Source of the DNA: Cryptomeria japonica
Lineage: Eukaryota; Streptophyta; Pinopsida; Cupressales; Cupressaceae
DNA length: 64,000 nt
NCBI RefSeq assembly: GCF_030272615.1
Contig: NC_081408.1
Span: 400,609,889 to 400,673,888, forward strand
Direction: 5' to 3'
Shown: positions 1 through 12,389 of the stretch, piece by piece
Layout of the letters: the number at the start of each line of letters is the position of its first letter
Position numbering within the stretch: the stretch's first letter is position 1
Position numbers and translations under genes: made by a program
Notes under the pieces: generated by a model
What the model saw: the letters and a program-made list of their open reading frames with translations, nothing else
The model's database searches: none
Told to the model about the DNA's origin: nothing

Positions 1-807
1 ATAATTCCACACCAAAAGGTTTATTCTATGATAATGAATAGGTAAATTGTAATTCAAGACTAATTCCTTAGGATGTGAGGGTTGTTGGGCAAGGTGTCTC
101 AACCTTACTTATAATGTTAAGATTACAAAGAGCATAATTTTGGGATATAAAAGAGAGAAACTCATTTTTCAGCTATACAGTTAATATTTGAAAAAAAAAC
201 TCATTTGTTCAACACCATTGGTGCGTAAATCTCGTCAAGCTCTTGATTTTTTTAAAAGCGCCCACTTGGCCCATCAAATCAAAATTTATGGCTTTTGGAA
301 ATTTGTATAGGAAATGTAAAAGTTTTTGAACACATAAAAGAGATGAAACAGTAGTTTCACTCGTTAACCAGCTGATGTTGTGTGCTATAACACATCATAA
401 GAAATATTTGATTAGAGAAAATTTTGTGTATCATTTTTTAGGTGGTTTTAGCCCATGACTTTCTAATTATTGTTTGATGGTTTCATGTTTTGTATCTCCT
501 ATATATTAGGTGCTTGAGACGAAGATTATGTGTGAATTTTGTAGATTTCATTTAAGTATAAAAATTCCTCCAAATATTTGGTTGGTGATACTGGTGTGAA
601 ACCTTTCTCTACATGTATATTGTAAATGTGGCTTATTGAATAATATGTTGGATTACTTTGAAATGTGGGTTTTTTTTGTGAAAAAAAGAAGATTTTTTTC
701 ATGTACACTTGTGTTATAGTCTATTTGTTATATTATGTTTAAATATATTTTTACTTTATATAATTGTTAATAGATTGAAATTTGTATAATATTGTCCTCA
801 AAATATG
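1..807. other. AT-rich flank without recognisable gene
   Basis: Nothing coding was recognised here. Open frames are short and low in complexity. It precedes a 5'-truncated copia tail, so it may be older transposon sequence that has decayed beyond recognition. Confidence 0.5.
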
Positions 808-1049
808 AGTGTTGATTTCAACATAGCACTATCAATATTTCAAAAAATCTTGTAATGCATTCCAAAACTAAACATATTGCTATAAAGTATCATTTCCTAA
901 GGGAAAAAGTTTTATCCAATGAAGTCACATTGGACTATGTGGGATTAGGTGCTCAAGTGGCTGATATTTTTAAACAAAAATTACCAAAGGTAGTATTTGA
1001 AGCTTTAAGGGATAGAATTGGTGTTCTTTCCCTTAGTTCGCTAAACTAG
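808..1049 (+). pseudogene. Ty1/copia RNase H C-terminus, 5'-truncated
   Basis: The frame reads INISKNLVMHSKTKHIAIKY, the conserved end of copia RNase H, followed by the ADIF motif and the ...GVLSLSS tail. The equivalent block near 23095-23279 in Copia-1 is nearly the same protein. In a full element this domain removes the RNA strand from RNA:DNA hybrids during reverse transcription. Everything upstream (gag to RT) is missing, so this is a remnant. A stop codon lies in frame just upstream of the readable part. Family assignment is firm; lineage is not. Confidence 0.85.
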
Positions 1050-1465
1050 ATCAGTTTTTTCAATGTTTCAGGGGGAATTATTCAAGTTTATCATTCAAAT
1101 GTTTGTTCTTTAATAGTGCTTCTAATGATAGTGGTTCATGTTTTTGTACATATTGGGTATATAATGCTTCTTTCATGATGTTGATTTTACCATTGCTACT
1201 GCTATTCTTGCAAATCAGTGCTTCTGACAATGACAATTTCTTCATTGTCTTTATACTCTGGATCTGGATAGTGATCTTCTGTGGTGTTTTGTTTGTTTTT
1301 CACAGTGGTAACTTATCCTTCTTGGCATTCAGTACTAATAGTTTCAGTGAAGGCATAATGGTGCTTCTCCTTTTCATGTGCAGTACCTATTTCTTACATG
1401 ATTCTTATTCCAATACCTTTTATGTTTTTCTCCTTTGTCTTTGCTGCCAAAAAGGGGGAGAGGTT
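1050..1465 (+). other. Copia post-pol spacer with polypurine tract
   Basis: Spacer between the RNase H stop and the LTR. A purine run (aaagggggagagg, 1451-1463) sits at its end, where copia elements prime plus-strand DNA synthesis; Copia-1 has the same run before its own 3' LTR. Open frames here are hydrophobic and T-rich and are not believed to be genes. Confidence 0.6.
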
Positions 1466-3511
1466 TGTGTTTTTTTCACCAAGGACAAAGGGGCAGTTTG
1501 TTGTTCTTTGTTCCCTTTGTTTGTTGTCCTTGATGACAAAAGACATTTGTTGTACTTGATGATAAAATATTTCTTTTAATGGTCAAGTATACAGGATGGC
1601 ATACTCATTTCAGTGGATAGGTATACAAGATGTATGGTCTAATTTACATTACATGTTCTTGTCATATTTCACTTGTCGTTGTCTTGGTATCATTCAATGG
1701 ATGGTGGTCATTCTTTTGATATATTATGCATTCTTGTCATTTGATACATTATGTATCCTTGTCATTCATAAGGTAGTGATACCTTATACATCCTTGTCAT
1801 TACTAAGAGATCTTATCAACATTTTGTTGATAATTTATCAGTGACCTATTATATACAAGGTGGATAAGTTATTAGTAACTTACTATATACAAGGTTGATA
1901 AGTTATCAGTGACTTATGCAAGAATAAGTTATTAATGATGCAAGGATAGGTTGGAGCAAGGAAATGTTGTGACCTTGGCAAAAATAAGTGGCATAAAAAC
2001 ATTGTGACCTTGGTCATGATAAGGTAATTATTTTTTTGTTCTTTGACTTTGCGCATAAAAATATTATCCTCATTATGAGTATCAAAAGTTATTATTTTGT
2101 TTGAGGTATTATTACCATTGACATCATTTTGTTTAAGGTATCGACATCATTTTGGTTACTATAAAAATATTATCCTCATTATGAGTATCAAAAGTTATTA
2201 TTTTGTTTGAGGTATTATTACCATTGACATCATTTTGTTTAAGGTATCGACATCATTTTGGTTACTATAAAAATATTATCCTCATTATGAGTATCAAAAG
2301 TTATTATTTTGTTTGAGGTATTATTACCATTGACATCATTTTGTTTAAGGTATCGACATCATTTTGGTTACTATAAAAATATTATCCTCATTATGAGTAT
2401 CAAAAGTTATTATTTTGTTTGAGGTATTATTACCATTGACATCATTTTGTTTAAGGTATCGACATCATTTTGGTTACTATGGAGTATTATACTCTTGAAG
2501 GCATTATCATTTTGTTTGACCTTAGCTACAAACCCTAGTTGTTGTATGTTAGGGCACATAAGTTTTTTTTTGTGAGGACTTTGGCGGTCACAAGACAGGC
2601 AGTTGCAAGGAATGGTTATTTTTTCTAGGTAATATGATAGTTTTTGGTTATCATTTTTAACCCTTGCTTCTCTTGTCGAGTTACTAAGGTTTAAGCAAAT
2701 AAATTCAAAGTTAATGGTATTTTGTTTAGATACATACTCTTCTTAAGGGTTTGAAATCTGTCTTCGATGGCTTATTTTGACAGTTGTGAAAGCATATTTG
2801 AAAATTCTTTTTTTCTAGTTATAATGGCAGATTTTGAAATCAATTGGAAATGTAGATTTTTGATGAAAGTTATGAAGGTTTTTCTATATTGTTTAGAGGG
2901 GACATAGTCCCTGTTGAATGTGGCTCAAGTGAAGTGAGATTTGGAAGTTTTTTATGATCAATTTCTTAAATCTGTGAGGCACTAGATATATTTTGCATAC
3001 ATCAATTTATTGAATCTTTGAAGCACTTCATAGTGTTGGGTGTATTTGCATTCATATATGAATTCTTGAATCTCAAATGAAATGAGATAATCAAGAAATG
3101 TTGTATAATGAAATGAAAATTATACTCTATACTCTCATTCTCAAAACTATGATGATGTGATTTCTTTGCCAGTAAGGCACATTTGTTTTTAGCCAGTGAG
3201 GCTTGGACAGTGAGATACAAAATAGCCAGTGAGGCCCTGTAAACAGTTGATTTTTTTGTTAAGCCAATGAGGCATTTTACTGAGTGGTTTTTCATTCCTA
3301 TGAGGGTTTTCCACTCATGAAAAATATTGTGTTATGATTCTCTTGTGGGTTTTGTGATTTTCCTATTTCATGCAAATTCATTTATCTACTTCACAAAATT
3401 TGAAGCTTCTATGTTGATTAAAGAATTGTTACAATTGAATGTAACTGAACATTCAAATTGAATTTGATTGTTAAAACATTGATTCACCCCCCCCCTCTCA
3501 GTTTTTTTTCA
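1466..3511 (+). repeat. Probable 3' LTR of the truncated copia element
   Basis: It starts with TG directly after a polypurine tract and ends near a C-run followed by tctca and a terminal CA. The same gattcacccccc signature lies just before the LTR end of Copia-1. Short direct repeats of the type gccagtgaggc occur three times around 3170-3270. The exact 3' edge is uncertain because no second LTR or target duplication is available. Confidence 0.55.
2055..2478 (+). repeat. Tandem repeat, four copies of a 106-bp unit
   Basis: Units start at 2055, 2161, 2267 and 2373, each beginning ataaaaatattatcctcatt, and appear essentially identical. The array lies inside the probable copia LTR. The near-identity contrasts with the old surroundings and points to recent expansion or ongoing homogenisation. 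Confidence 0.95.
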
Positions 3512-4327
3512 TACTTTAAATATAAGAACAAACAAGTTAATATATTATAGTAATTATTTTAAGGAATATTATAGTTGTTTGGATTGACATTGGCTTTATG
3601 TTTGATTCCTACCTTATACAAGTATGATTAGTATAGTTAAGTTATTTTTTTTGTTTAGAATAAATATTTGTAAAATATATATGAGCAAATGATTAATTAT
3701 TAAATAACCTTCTTAGATTGAGGTAATAATTTTGAGAAAATCATTATTACAACAATTTCAAATAAAATAATACGATAAAACAATAATAAAAAATAACTAT
3801 TTGCAACTTTTATAAAACTATTGTTACAATTTAATATTTATATATAAGTATTATGTAAAAAGTAAGCTAATAAACACTAAGTTTTTAGGCATTATACTTT
3901 GATATATTTTTAACATATAAGAAAGATGTTAATTAAATTATAGTAAATTATAAAATATAATATCAACTTATAAAAATATTATAGATCATAATAATCACAA
4001 TAGATTATTAAAAAATGATGTTATATTGTTGAAAAATGATATTTTGTATTTCTTGTGTTATCAAGACAATGTCATATTATAATGAGTGAATAAACTTTAA
4101 TTAATAATAATTAATTTATATTTGTAATACATAAGAAATTATTTTATTATTATAATTAAAATATGTTATCCACAATTTGGACTTAGGAAAAATTAGGGAT
4201 AACCCTACAAATTTTCTGGCCTATTTGTAGTTTAAAAGCTCTATGCACATTTTTTGAGATGATTTTGTCACCTTCCACACATGATTTTATTTTGGAATCC
4301 TTTGAAATTCCTTACCTTTTTAGTTTT
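3512..4327. other. AT-rich spacer, nothing recognised
   Basis: Very AT-rich sequence with no long reading frame, no repeat family recognised and no obvious terminal structures. Confidence 0.6.
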
Positions 4328-5446
4328 AAGTGTATTCTATGTTCGTAGACCCGATTTACACCATTGTGGTCTTCAGGTGCAGTTCGGGTTCATAGTCCCA
4401 ATTTACACCTTCCCTTTTACACTTCCCTTTGTAATTTAGGTGCAAATCAAGTTCATAAACCCAAAATGCACCTTGGCTTGCCATTTCAAGTGCAAATCAA
4501 GTTTATGGATCTGATTTGCATCTTTAATTACACTGCTTGTTTGAACTAAATGTCTCCTTTGTCGATTTGATTTAGGAGTCTTTTATTTCCTTTTTATTTT
4601 TTTCATTCCACATTATCTCTTGTTGGTCTTTCTATTTTATTGGAGGTGAATTCATTTGGACTCAGATATCCTCCGAGATTGCAGCGATTCCAATTTTTCT
4701 AGTAAGCTTCATTTTTCATGGCTTTCCCTATCATTTTCGTGCTTTTATCTCTTCTTTTTGTTTTTAGTTTCCGTGCCCTAGCTAGGCCATTTTACCCTTG
4801 TTCTAATTCTCTTTTTTTATGGTGATTCAGGATATACAAACCTGAACCATATTGTTATTTGTATGGTATGATTTGGGGTTTGTAAAACCCAAACACCATA
4901 CGTCCTCGTTGACTTATCTTTGTTCTCTTGGTGGTGTTCGGATTAATGAACCTGAATCACACCAATGTGTGAACAAATGTGGTGTTTTCAGGTTCATCAA
5001 TCCAAACACCACATTCATTTCCTTTTTTTCCTTGCCCTATCTTCATGGTGGTGTTCGGGTTTACCGACTCGAACAACACCATTCTCATGGTGGTGTTCGA
5101 CCCTATAAAACTGAATAACACCATGTTTCAATCCATGCACAATACCATTCATATGGTGGTGTTCAGGTTTGTAAACTCGAACCACATCATATCATAGGTG
5201 TTGTTCGGGTTTATAGACCTAAACACCACCATGTTACACTACCAATCTCATTTTTGGTGTCGGTTGGGTCTAAAGATACGACCTACATCACAATCTCATT
5301 TCTTGGTGTAGTTTGAATCTACATACCTGACCTACACGTATCCCACCTTACAGACTTTTTAAGTGTAGTTCAAGTATACCAACCCAGCCTACATTGCCAC
5401 TTTGTATTACCTAGGTGTAGTTCGGGTCTATAGGTCCAAACAACAA
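4328..5446 (+). repeat. Degenerate palindrome array with ~110-bp period
   Basis: About 16 imperfect palindromes of 32-41 bp share the pattern ggtgttcgggttta..gacctgaacacc. They lie at 4328, 4375, 4438, 4488, 4819, 4861, 4928, 4977, 5045, 5087, 5153, 5196, 5255, 5303, 5361 and 5413. Clear arms include 4861-4901 and 4977-5014. Start-to-start distances alternate roughly 42-49 and 58-68 bp, so the real unit is about 110 bp with two palindromes. 4525-4818 is an interruption without the motif. No family name is known to me. Confidence 0.8.
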
Positions 5447-5469
5447 ATATATGATCCTATTTAGTTCAA

Positions 5470-7303
5470 ATGATCAATATGGTTGGTGATTGTTCTTCTC
5501 AAGTATTGATGTTTTCTCTATGCTATAGTGTCATTATTTTACAGATGATAGAACCATCTCTAGGCAAGAAGACAATGAAGTTTAAAAAACAATATTTGCA
5601 TCTGGTCTTTCCACCTTCTTTAGTATCTTCAAATATTGATAACATAAGGGATACTAAAATAGGTCATGTGAACCTAGTAGATTTCTCAAAAGGATCAAGC
5701 AACCACCCTCATACTATAAGATGGAGCCTACCATCAACAATAGTATCCATCTGGTTTCAACATTTCCAATGTTGGCTCAAGACCCTGGATTTGTTCTTGC
5801 AGTTGCAAATCACTTTGATCCTATAGCAGAAGTGTTAAAGATGCTAATGGATAAAAGCTTTTCAGGCTTGATGAGGAATTTTTCAACACCATCTTCAAGT
5901 ATCCAAAAATTGAGAAGTATGTCAATATCACCATGCAATCAATGCAAATCTATTATGACAAGAACTCTGATAAGTGTGGAAGAAACATGAATGATAATTG
6001 GTTGAAATCTTCAGGACCTACAATTGCCAGGTGGCCAAAAACCTTTCACATGAGTGAACTTATTGAGGAACTCAATGACTTGGTTACTCTCCTATGTATA
6101 ATTAAGAGACTTCCTACTTCAAATATCTATTATGAATGGATTATTAGTACATCCATATCGTTAGGTAAAACAAGGATAAAATTTATTGGGGTAAGAAAAT
6201 AAGTGATGTTTTGTGTGAGCAACACACTAAGGTACCAACTACCCTCAAGTTTTATATGACATCCTATTTGGTATATGCAATAGCTTCTATGATACACTTC
6301 CCAGGTTTGTCTACATCAGGAGACAGAATACAAGTTGTTGTGTATAAATACTATTTCCAGTTGGTATTGAAAATGAAGAATAGTTTCCATCATTTTCAAA
6401 GGTAAAAAATTAGGACAAAGAAAAAACAAAATCTTGCTACTCGTTAGAAAGCTCCGAAGTTGAAATTTATAGTTGGGGTTAATAAAGGAAAGCCCAGGGA
6501 GATTCATTCATTCCAAACACTCGGGAGGTAAAGGAGCCTGAGGTACAAGGTGAGCATTTGGATTATGAACCTCCTGATCTAGAGCCTATTGATGTGGAAC
6601 AACTTGAAGGTGAGGAGGAAGATAATGAAGAACGTGAAGATGAATATGATGAAGAAGGATTACCGAAATCCTCCAAGATTTCTTAATCAGATAAGTCTCA
6701 TGAGTCCCATCCACATGTATCTCATTCTTTTTCAACCATGGATAGCATCCATGTTTCAACTGTTGAGTCGGAACTTTTTGGATCTACTATCACATGTATT
6801 ACTCCTAGTACAATTGTTCATGTTCCTTCCACTAGTATCAATGGATCTACTCTAGATTCTTGTCATGATAACATTGAGAATTTTTCTCTACCTTTCCAAA
6901 TTTATTTGAAGTGTCAGCCACTATGTTAGATGACTTTGATAAATTCATGACAAAAACTGGTACTAGACCTAATGAGTAATCTCTTGAGAATATTCCTATC
7001 ATTATTACGACAACTTCACCTATTGTGGCTACTACTACTCAAGAACAAGCAAATCCATCTCAAGCCTTAGTTGCAAGTATTAATGATGATTCTTCCCTAC
7101 CATCATGGTTATTTTCAAATGCTCCTAAGAGGAAGAAACAAGTTGTCTCTCTAGATGACTTTGATTTTAGTCGACTTATCTCTACTAAGCCCAAAACCAC
7201 CAAGAAAGCTAAGATTGTTTCAAGGATAAAGGTAGACAAAGCTAAGCATAAATATGCAAAGATTGATGTCCCTCATGCTGATAAGGACATTGATCAAATT
7301 TAG
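5470..7303 (+). pseudogene. Decayed coding region of unknown family
   Basis: Protein-like sequence is spread over three frames. A readable block at about 5848-6200 contains WPKTFHMSELIEELNDLV. A second block at 6211-6405 contains FYMTSYLVYAIASMIHFPGL and FHHFQR. A strongly acidic run follows (about 6540-6680), then a Ser/Thr-rich stretch and a basic C-terminal part ending at a TAG at 7301. The layout of a globular N-terminal half, an acidic linker and a basic tail resembles accessory ORFs of plant retroelements or domesticated transposon genes, but I cannot name the family. At least two frameshifts and several stops make it non-functional. No LTR or TSD ties it to a particular element. Confidence 0.5.
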
Positions 7304-7431
7304 GACACATATTATACCATTAGCAAAGTTGATTTAGGAAAACAATCCAATGATACACACTGATCAAATTCAGGACATGTATTATATCATTAGCAAAGTT
7401 GATTTAGGCAAACAATCCCATGATTTAGGAA
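7292..7431 (+). repeat. 70-bp direct tandem duplication
   Basis: Copies at 7292-7361 and 7362-7431, both beginning gatcaaatt. They differ at a few sites. The first has TAG at 7301 where the second keeps CAG at 7371, so the stop ending the upstream reading frame arose by C to T after the duplication, or the second copy preserves the older state. Confidence 0.9.
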
Positions 7432-7748
7432 TTATTTTGTTAGGTGAAGAGAAAATTCATTCTATATAGGGAATTGGATAAACACTTGTTCTAAAAAAAG
7501 AGCACTAATTTATTGTATCATCCTGAAATTAGTGTAAAGTTAGTAGGTAGATTAAGAGTAGATATAAATTGCAGGCCTTCCCTTATAAATAGGAGAGACT
7601 ATATGCTACCTTCTGAGAGATATTATCTTGCATACTGTGGTGAAAACCAACTTTTGTAAACTTCCCCAAGTTTACAAAAATTTCACCCAACAAAATAATC
7701 TTACAAAATAAAAATAAAGAGAATTTATATTTTGAAGAATAAGATATT
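7432..7748. other. Spacer before Copia-2, nothing recognised
   Basis: Short non-coding stretch between the decayed coding region and the Copia-2 target site. Confidence 0.5.
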
Positions 7749-7753
7749 TAACC

Positions 7754-8655
7754 TGAAAGGAAGCTAGGTTTCAAAAAATTCTTCCTAAAACTAATTTGGT
7801 GGGGGAGATAGTGCAATATTTCTTTACAAAACTTCTATTAAAAAAATGGAAACACATTCACAAGTAGATAATAAACATGCATAAAGATAAACACAATGAA
7901 CACAAGATATATCATTTGAAAAACCTTTTTGGGTATAAACCCCGACACTCCAAAAGCACAGTACTTTGTATTCTAGTAATCAAATTCTTACAATACAATA
8001 TCAATACATAGCCTCTTCAACAGGAGTTTATAACTACAACCCACAACCTAGATTAATTCTGATAGCATAACACTTCACCTATAAACTTAACATGATTGAT
8101 ACTATCCAAGGCTAACTTTCATATGAAGCAAAGAAGGAAGCTTCTAGATGAAGCAACAAGATGTGATCATGCAAGGCATTTGGTCCTATTGTTTAGCCAC
8201 CAAAAAGCATGCAAATGATACATGTACATATCCAAATGACTCCCCATTCAAACCTCCTAAGTTGAGCACCCAGAATTTGCTATTTGGAGGTATGATAGAT
8301 GCTCTTATGCATCTTACAACCATTATAACTTATAACACTTACAATTGTAAGTGAATCTTATTATCTTGTAACTCGTCATAACCCAACTTGGGCACCCACC
8401 TTCTCCATGCAAAAGGTATCTCCTGCCACTTGTCCAATATGTCATAGAATCTATCGTAGGTTGACACTTGTCAAGATCATCAAAGTGGGAATCCTACCTC
8501 CACATGTGCAACATATGTGTCATGCAATCATTGCAAAGTAGGATTCCACCAAGCCTGTGGGTCCCACTAGGTGTCTAGACATTTGTAAGCAAATAATAAA
8601 TAAATGCAAAATCAATGCTAGGATCTCCAAAGGTTGAGACAACTTAATTCCAACA
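7754..8655 (-). repeat. Copia-2 3' LTR (left)
   Basis: It pairs with 43434-44364 over its whole length (shared blocks include cacattcacaagtagataa and aaagcacagtactttgtatt). The termini are TG and CA. It is slightly shorter than its partner because of small deletions. Confidence 0.95.
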
Positions 8656-8668
8656 TTCTCCCACTTGT
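8656..8668 (-). promoter_or_regulatory. Copia-2 polypurine tract
   Basis: On the minus strand the sequence caagtgggagaa abuts the LTR start TGTTGG, the usual plus-strand primer site of plant copia elements. Confidence 0.8.
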
Positions 8669-8739
8669 CGAAGACCTTTCAAATATCCCATAGATCAACT
8701 ACAGGGGACCGAGAGGCCCATAAAATTGGAACACCATCT

Positions 8740-10300
8740 AAAAAAAAATATGCTCATTGGTTTCATCAATGCATCTACAACATTCATCAAAGTGTCAACC
8801 TTTTCCAATTTTACCTTCCCATCCTCTACCATATCTCGAACAAAATGAAACTGAACATCAATGTGATTCATTTTGGCATGGAAAGTCAGATTCTTTGCTA
8901 AGCAAATAGCACTCTAACTATCACAATAGATAGTAATCAATCCTACATCAAACCTAATATTTGAACAAAATCGTCTAAGCCAAATGGCTTCCTTACAAGC
9001 ATGAGTAGTTTCCATATACTTTTCTTTTGTCATGGACAAAGCGACTATAAATTATTGCTTACTCATCCAGCTAATAGAACTACCATTCATGGTGAATACA
9101 TAACCAATGGTGAATCTTCTGCTGTCAATGTCACTTACTCAATCTGAATCCACATATCCAAAATACTTATAAAATGTAGAGGTCCAATAGGATAACCATA
9201 ATAGCACAAGGAATATTCAGAAGTACCCCTAAAATATCTAAACACTCTCTTAACTACATCCCAATGCACTTGTCTAGGATTAGCCATATATCGACTCAGG
9301 ACTCCCACTACTTGGGCAATGTCTGGTCTTGTACAGACCATAGCTTACATGAGATTGCCAATTTCACTCAGATATGGTACACTGGCCATGTCCTCCACCT
9401 CAAAAGGAGATTTTGGACAATCCTCCATAGATAATTTTTTTCCCAATGCAATACAAACTATCATATCTCTACAAGTTGTCATGCCAAATCTTTCCAACTC
9501 TGAATTCACATACTTACTCTAGCACAACCAAAGCTTTTTGTTAGATTTGTCTCTTCTAATCTCCATCCCCAAAATGTACCTAGTTGCACCTAAATATTTC
9601 ATCTCAAATTATGTTGACAACTGAGACTTCAAGATAGAAATTAAATATCCATTCCCAAATAGCAACATATCATCCACATATAATGCAATAATGAGAATGC
9701 AATCATTATCAGTTTTAAAGTAAATACAATGATAAGATTTAGACCTCTGAAATCCCAAATTCAACACATAGGTATCAAACTTTTGGCACCACATCCTAGG
9801 AGATTTTTTCAAACCATACAAAGAATTTTCAACCTACAAACCAAATTTTTCTTTACCTTTTACTACGAAATGCTCTGGCTATGACATATAAATCTCTTCC
9901 TCCAAATCACCATGAATGAATGTTGTCTTCACAATCATTTGCTCAATTTTCTAATCATGGACTGTAGCAAGTGATAACAAGAATTGAATGGATGTTAGCT
10001 TTGCAGCAGGAGAAAAACAATCACCATAATCTATTCCTCAACCTGGGAAAACCCCTTTGCGAGCAATCGTGTTTTATGCTTCTCAACACTGCCATCAGGG
10101 CGTAACTTTTTCTTGAACACCCATTTGCATCCCGCGGACTTACGTCCTTTTGGAAAATTTAATAGATCCCAAGTAATATTCTTCTTCAAAGATGTCATCT
10201 CATCATTCATGGCTTCCATCTAGGAATCTGCATCATGCATACCCATAGCCATTCTAACAGTCTTAGGCTCATCAGTGTTAGCAATCAAAGTAAATATACA
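8740..10300 (-). pseudogene. Copia-2 reverse transcriptase and RNase H, decayed
   Basis: Minus-strand pieces give the copia RT in order. The N-terminus is at 10031-10219 (GCKWVFKKKLRPDGSVEKHK). The thumb and core are at 9609-9821, with MYGLKKSPRMW and the catalytic YVDD box. The connection is at 9135-9341 (CTRPDIAQVVGVLSRYM). RNase H remnants run on to about 8740, with a SWMSKQ-type motif. The domain copies RNA into DNA and removes the template strand. Several stops and frame changes separate the pieces, so no functional enzyme can be made. Confidence 0.85.
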
Positions 10301-11156
10301 ACTGGAATCTAACAATGAATATCTAAACTTATTTGGTGAATACCCATATCTATCAGGTTTCTACCTATCATGAGTAGACCTCCTCAAAGGTTGAGGTTGA
10401 GGTTCTTCATCTTCTTCTAAAATTTCAAAGCTACTAGAGATCTCCTCATCATCAAGTCCACCAAGAGCTTGTAGTTCTTCTCTCACAGGGGTAGAAGGAA
10501 TTTGAACTACCTCCTTATTTGTTTCTCCTCTTTCTTTGGTTGTAGCTTAATATTAGAAGGTTTCATCTCTCTGAAAATAACACTTTTTCTATAGAGAACC
10601 TTCTCTATAAGTGGATCCCAAAGTTTGTACCCTTTTACACTGACACCATATTCGATAAAGATACACTTCACTGCCTTGTTCTCCAATGTAGATCTCTTTT
10701 CACTCATAACATGAGCCTAACCTTCACAACCAAATACTCTAAGATGTCTCATCGAGGGATTCTTTCATGACCACACCTCCATAGGTATCTTATAAACAAG
10801 TTCCAATATAGGAGATTTGTTTACTAGATAGCAGGTAGTGGCTACAACTTCAAGTTTTCAACCCAAAAATTTTGTTCGAGGCCAACACCACTAAGCATAC
10901 TCCTAGCTATCTCCATCAATGTCCTATTAATCCTCTTTGTGACTCTATTCTACTAAGGTGTATATAGAGTTGTCTTGTGCCTTTCAATCTCATGGTCCTT
11001 ATAAAACCTATTGAAATCTGTTGAGAAAAACTTACCACCATTGTTAGTCCTCAAACACTTAATCTTTCTACTAGTTTGATTCTCAACAAGATCCTTAAAT
11101 TGACTAAAGATTTCAAATTTACTTATGAGAAAATAAATAAATATCCTTATACTATA
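10301..11156 (-). pseudogene. Copia-2 integrase C-terminal half
   Basis: Directly downstream (on the minus strand) of the gypsy insertion, the frame reads integrase core text such as IKCLRTNNGGKF. The Asp of the usual RTDNGGEF motif is Asn, so a DDE residue is lost. Further on, 10507-10707 carries the typical integrase C-terminal block YGVSVKGYKLWDP. The N-terminal half of the same domain lies at 41687-41978 on the other side of the gypsy element. Confidence 0.85.
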
Positions 11157-11161
11157 GTCAT

Positions 11162-12254
11162 TGTTGATCACTAAAATTGATTTCAGGAATACAACCTTAT
11201 GGGAAACTCAGTGATGGGGGACCTGCGCGTTTCCACTGAGTGACCTTCAGGATTTTAGAATCTGGCTCTTCGTTCGCTTGGGGGAGAAAAGGGATAGAAA
11301 GAAACATAAAAGTAAAACCTACTTTAAAGTAATGTGCTGAATTGATTTTAGTACATTAAGGAGCACAAAGAACTTCACATACATGTCATTCTAAGGCCCA
11401 TTCAATAATCTGCATGCCCAGAATAATGATCAAGATATAACCAAAATTCCTTTTAACATAAAGCAATACACACCACACATCCACCAGATAACAAGTGCAA
11501 AAACATAGTTTAATCGATAGAGTATTAGGCATATATTTCTAAAGTTATAACATAATTCAAAGATGCATAGAAAACTATCAGTGAAAACTAAATAACAACA
11601 ATCATAAAGGTCACAGGCATAGTTTGATTATCTTATCTTCAGAAATACAAAACATAGATTAAAGGCTAAATTCCTATAGAATATCAGTATATATCTTTCA
11701 AAAAATAAGTTTTGAACCCTTTATTAGGCAAAAATCGTCATTCTTAAAGATTAAGGCCTAACAACCCCTGAACTGAAGAAATAGAAAAAACATCCCCCAA
11801 AGATATGTTGGTAGCTCCTCCACACTCGACGACATGCAAAAACTTGCAAATGAAAACCACTCTTGGCTTCTGGTGAAAATGTATCTGTTGCACGGTTATT
11901 TGGATCAAAAGATCTCCCAGTGGTTCACTTGCAACTAATAACGCCAAACCTTTCTTGCTGCCACTATGGAAGACACATGGCAATAGGAGGGAGAGAGGTT
12001 TGGGCTCTACGAACTGCAGCCTTAGACCCTCTCAAGGAGTTGCCACACAACACAACATCCCACTTTGTAATTTGTGGGCCCACTCTCTCTAGGTTTGCAA
12101 CACAAAACACGAAGAACCAAAATACCACGCGTCATGAGCATGCGACCTAAACAACAAGGCAAAGAAGGGGGCACTAGGAATGAGCGTTGAGCCAACACCT
12201 AGCGGGTGCGAGCAAGCCTCTTCAAAACATGGTGTGGACAAAATAAAGTATACA
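11162..12254 (-). repeat. Gypsy 3' LTR (left, complete)
   Basis: It is homologous to 32515-32853 plus 40971-41681. The left edge is set by TGTTGATCA next to the GTCAT duplication. The right edge is set by ...aagtataca, matching ...aagtacaca at the right LTR end. Confidence 0.93.
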
Positions 12255-12389
12255 ACTTTTTGGCAACTTTTGGGATAATCCTGTCTGCAAGGTGTCAATA
12301 CCCAAATATTTTGGCTACACACCAAATTTATGCATATGTAGGGACAAGTCGGTCGAGGACTTGTTGTAAAGAGACCCAATCATTCTCTA

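Noticed and set aside
1103-1844. Two + strand hydrophobic frames of 158 and 82 codons
   Set aside because: They lie in copia spacer and LTR sequence, are T-rich, and have no start context or motif; Phe/Leu/Val content follows from base composition.
4328-5446. CRISPR-like or tRNA-cluster reading of the palindrome array
   Set aside because: No constant repeats with unique spacers, no tRNA folds, and the sequence context is plant nuclear.
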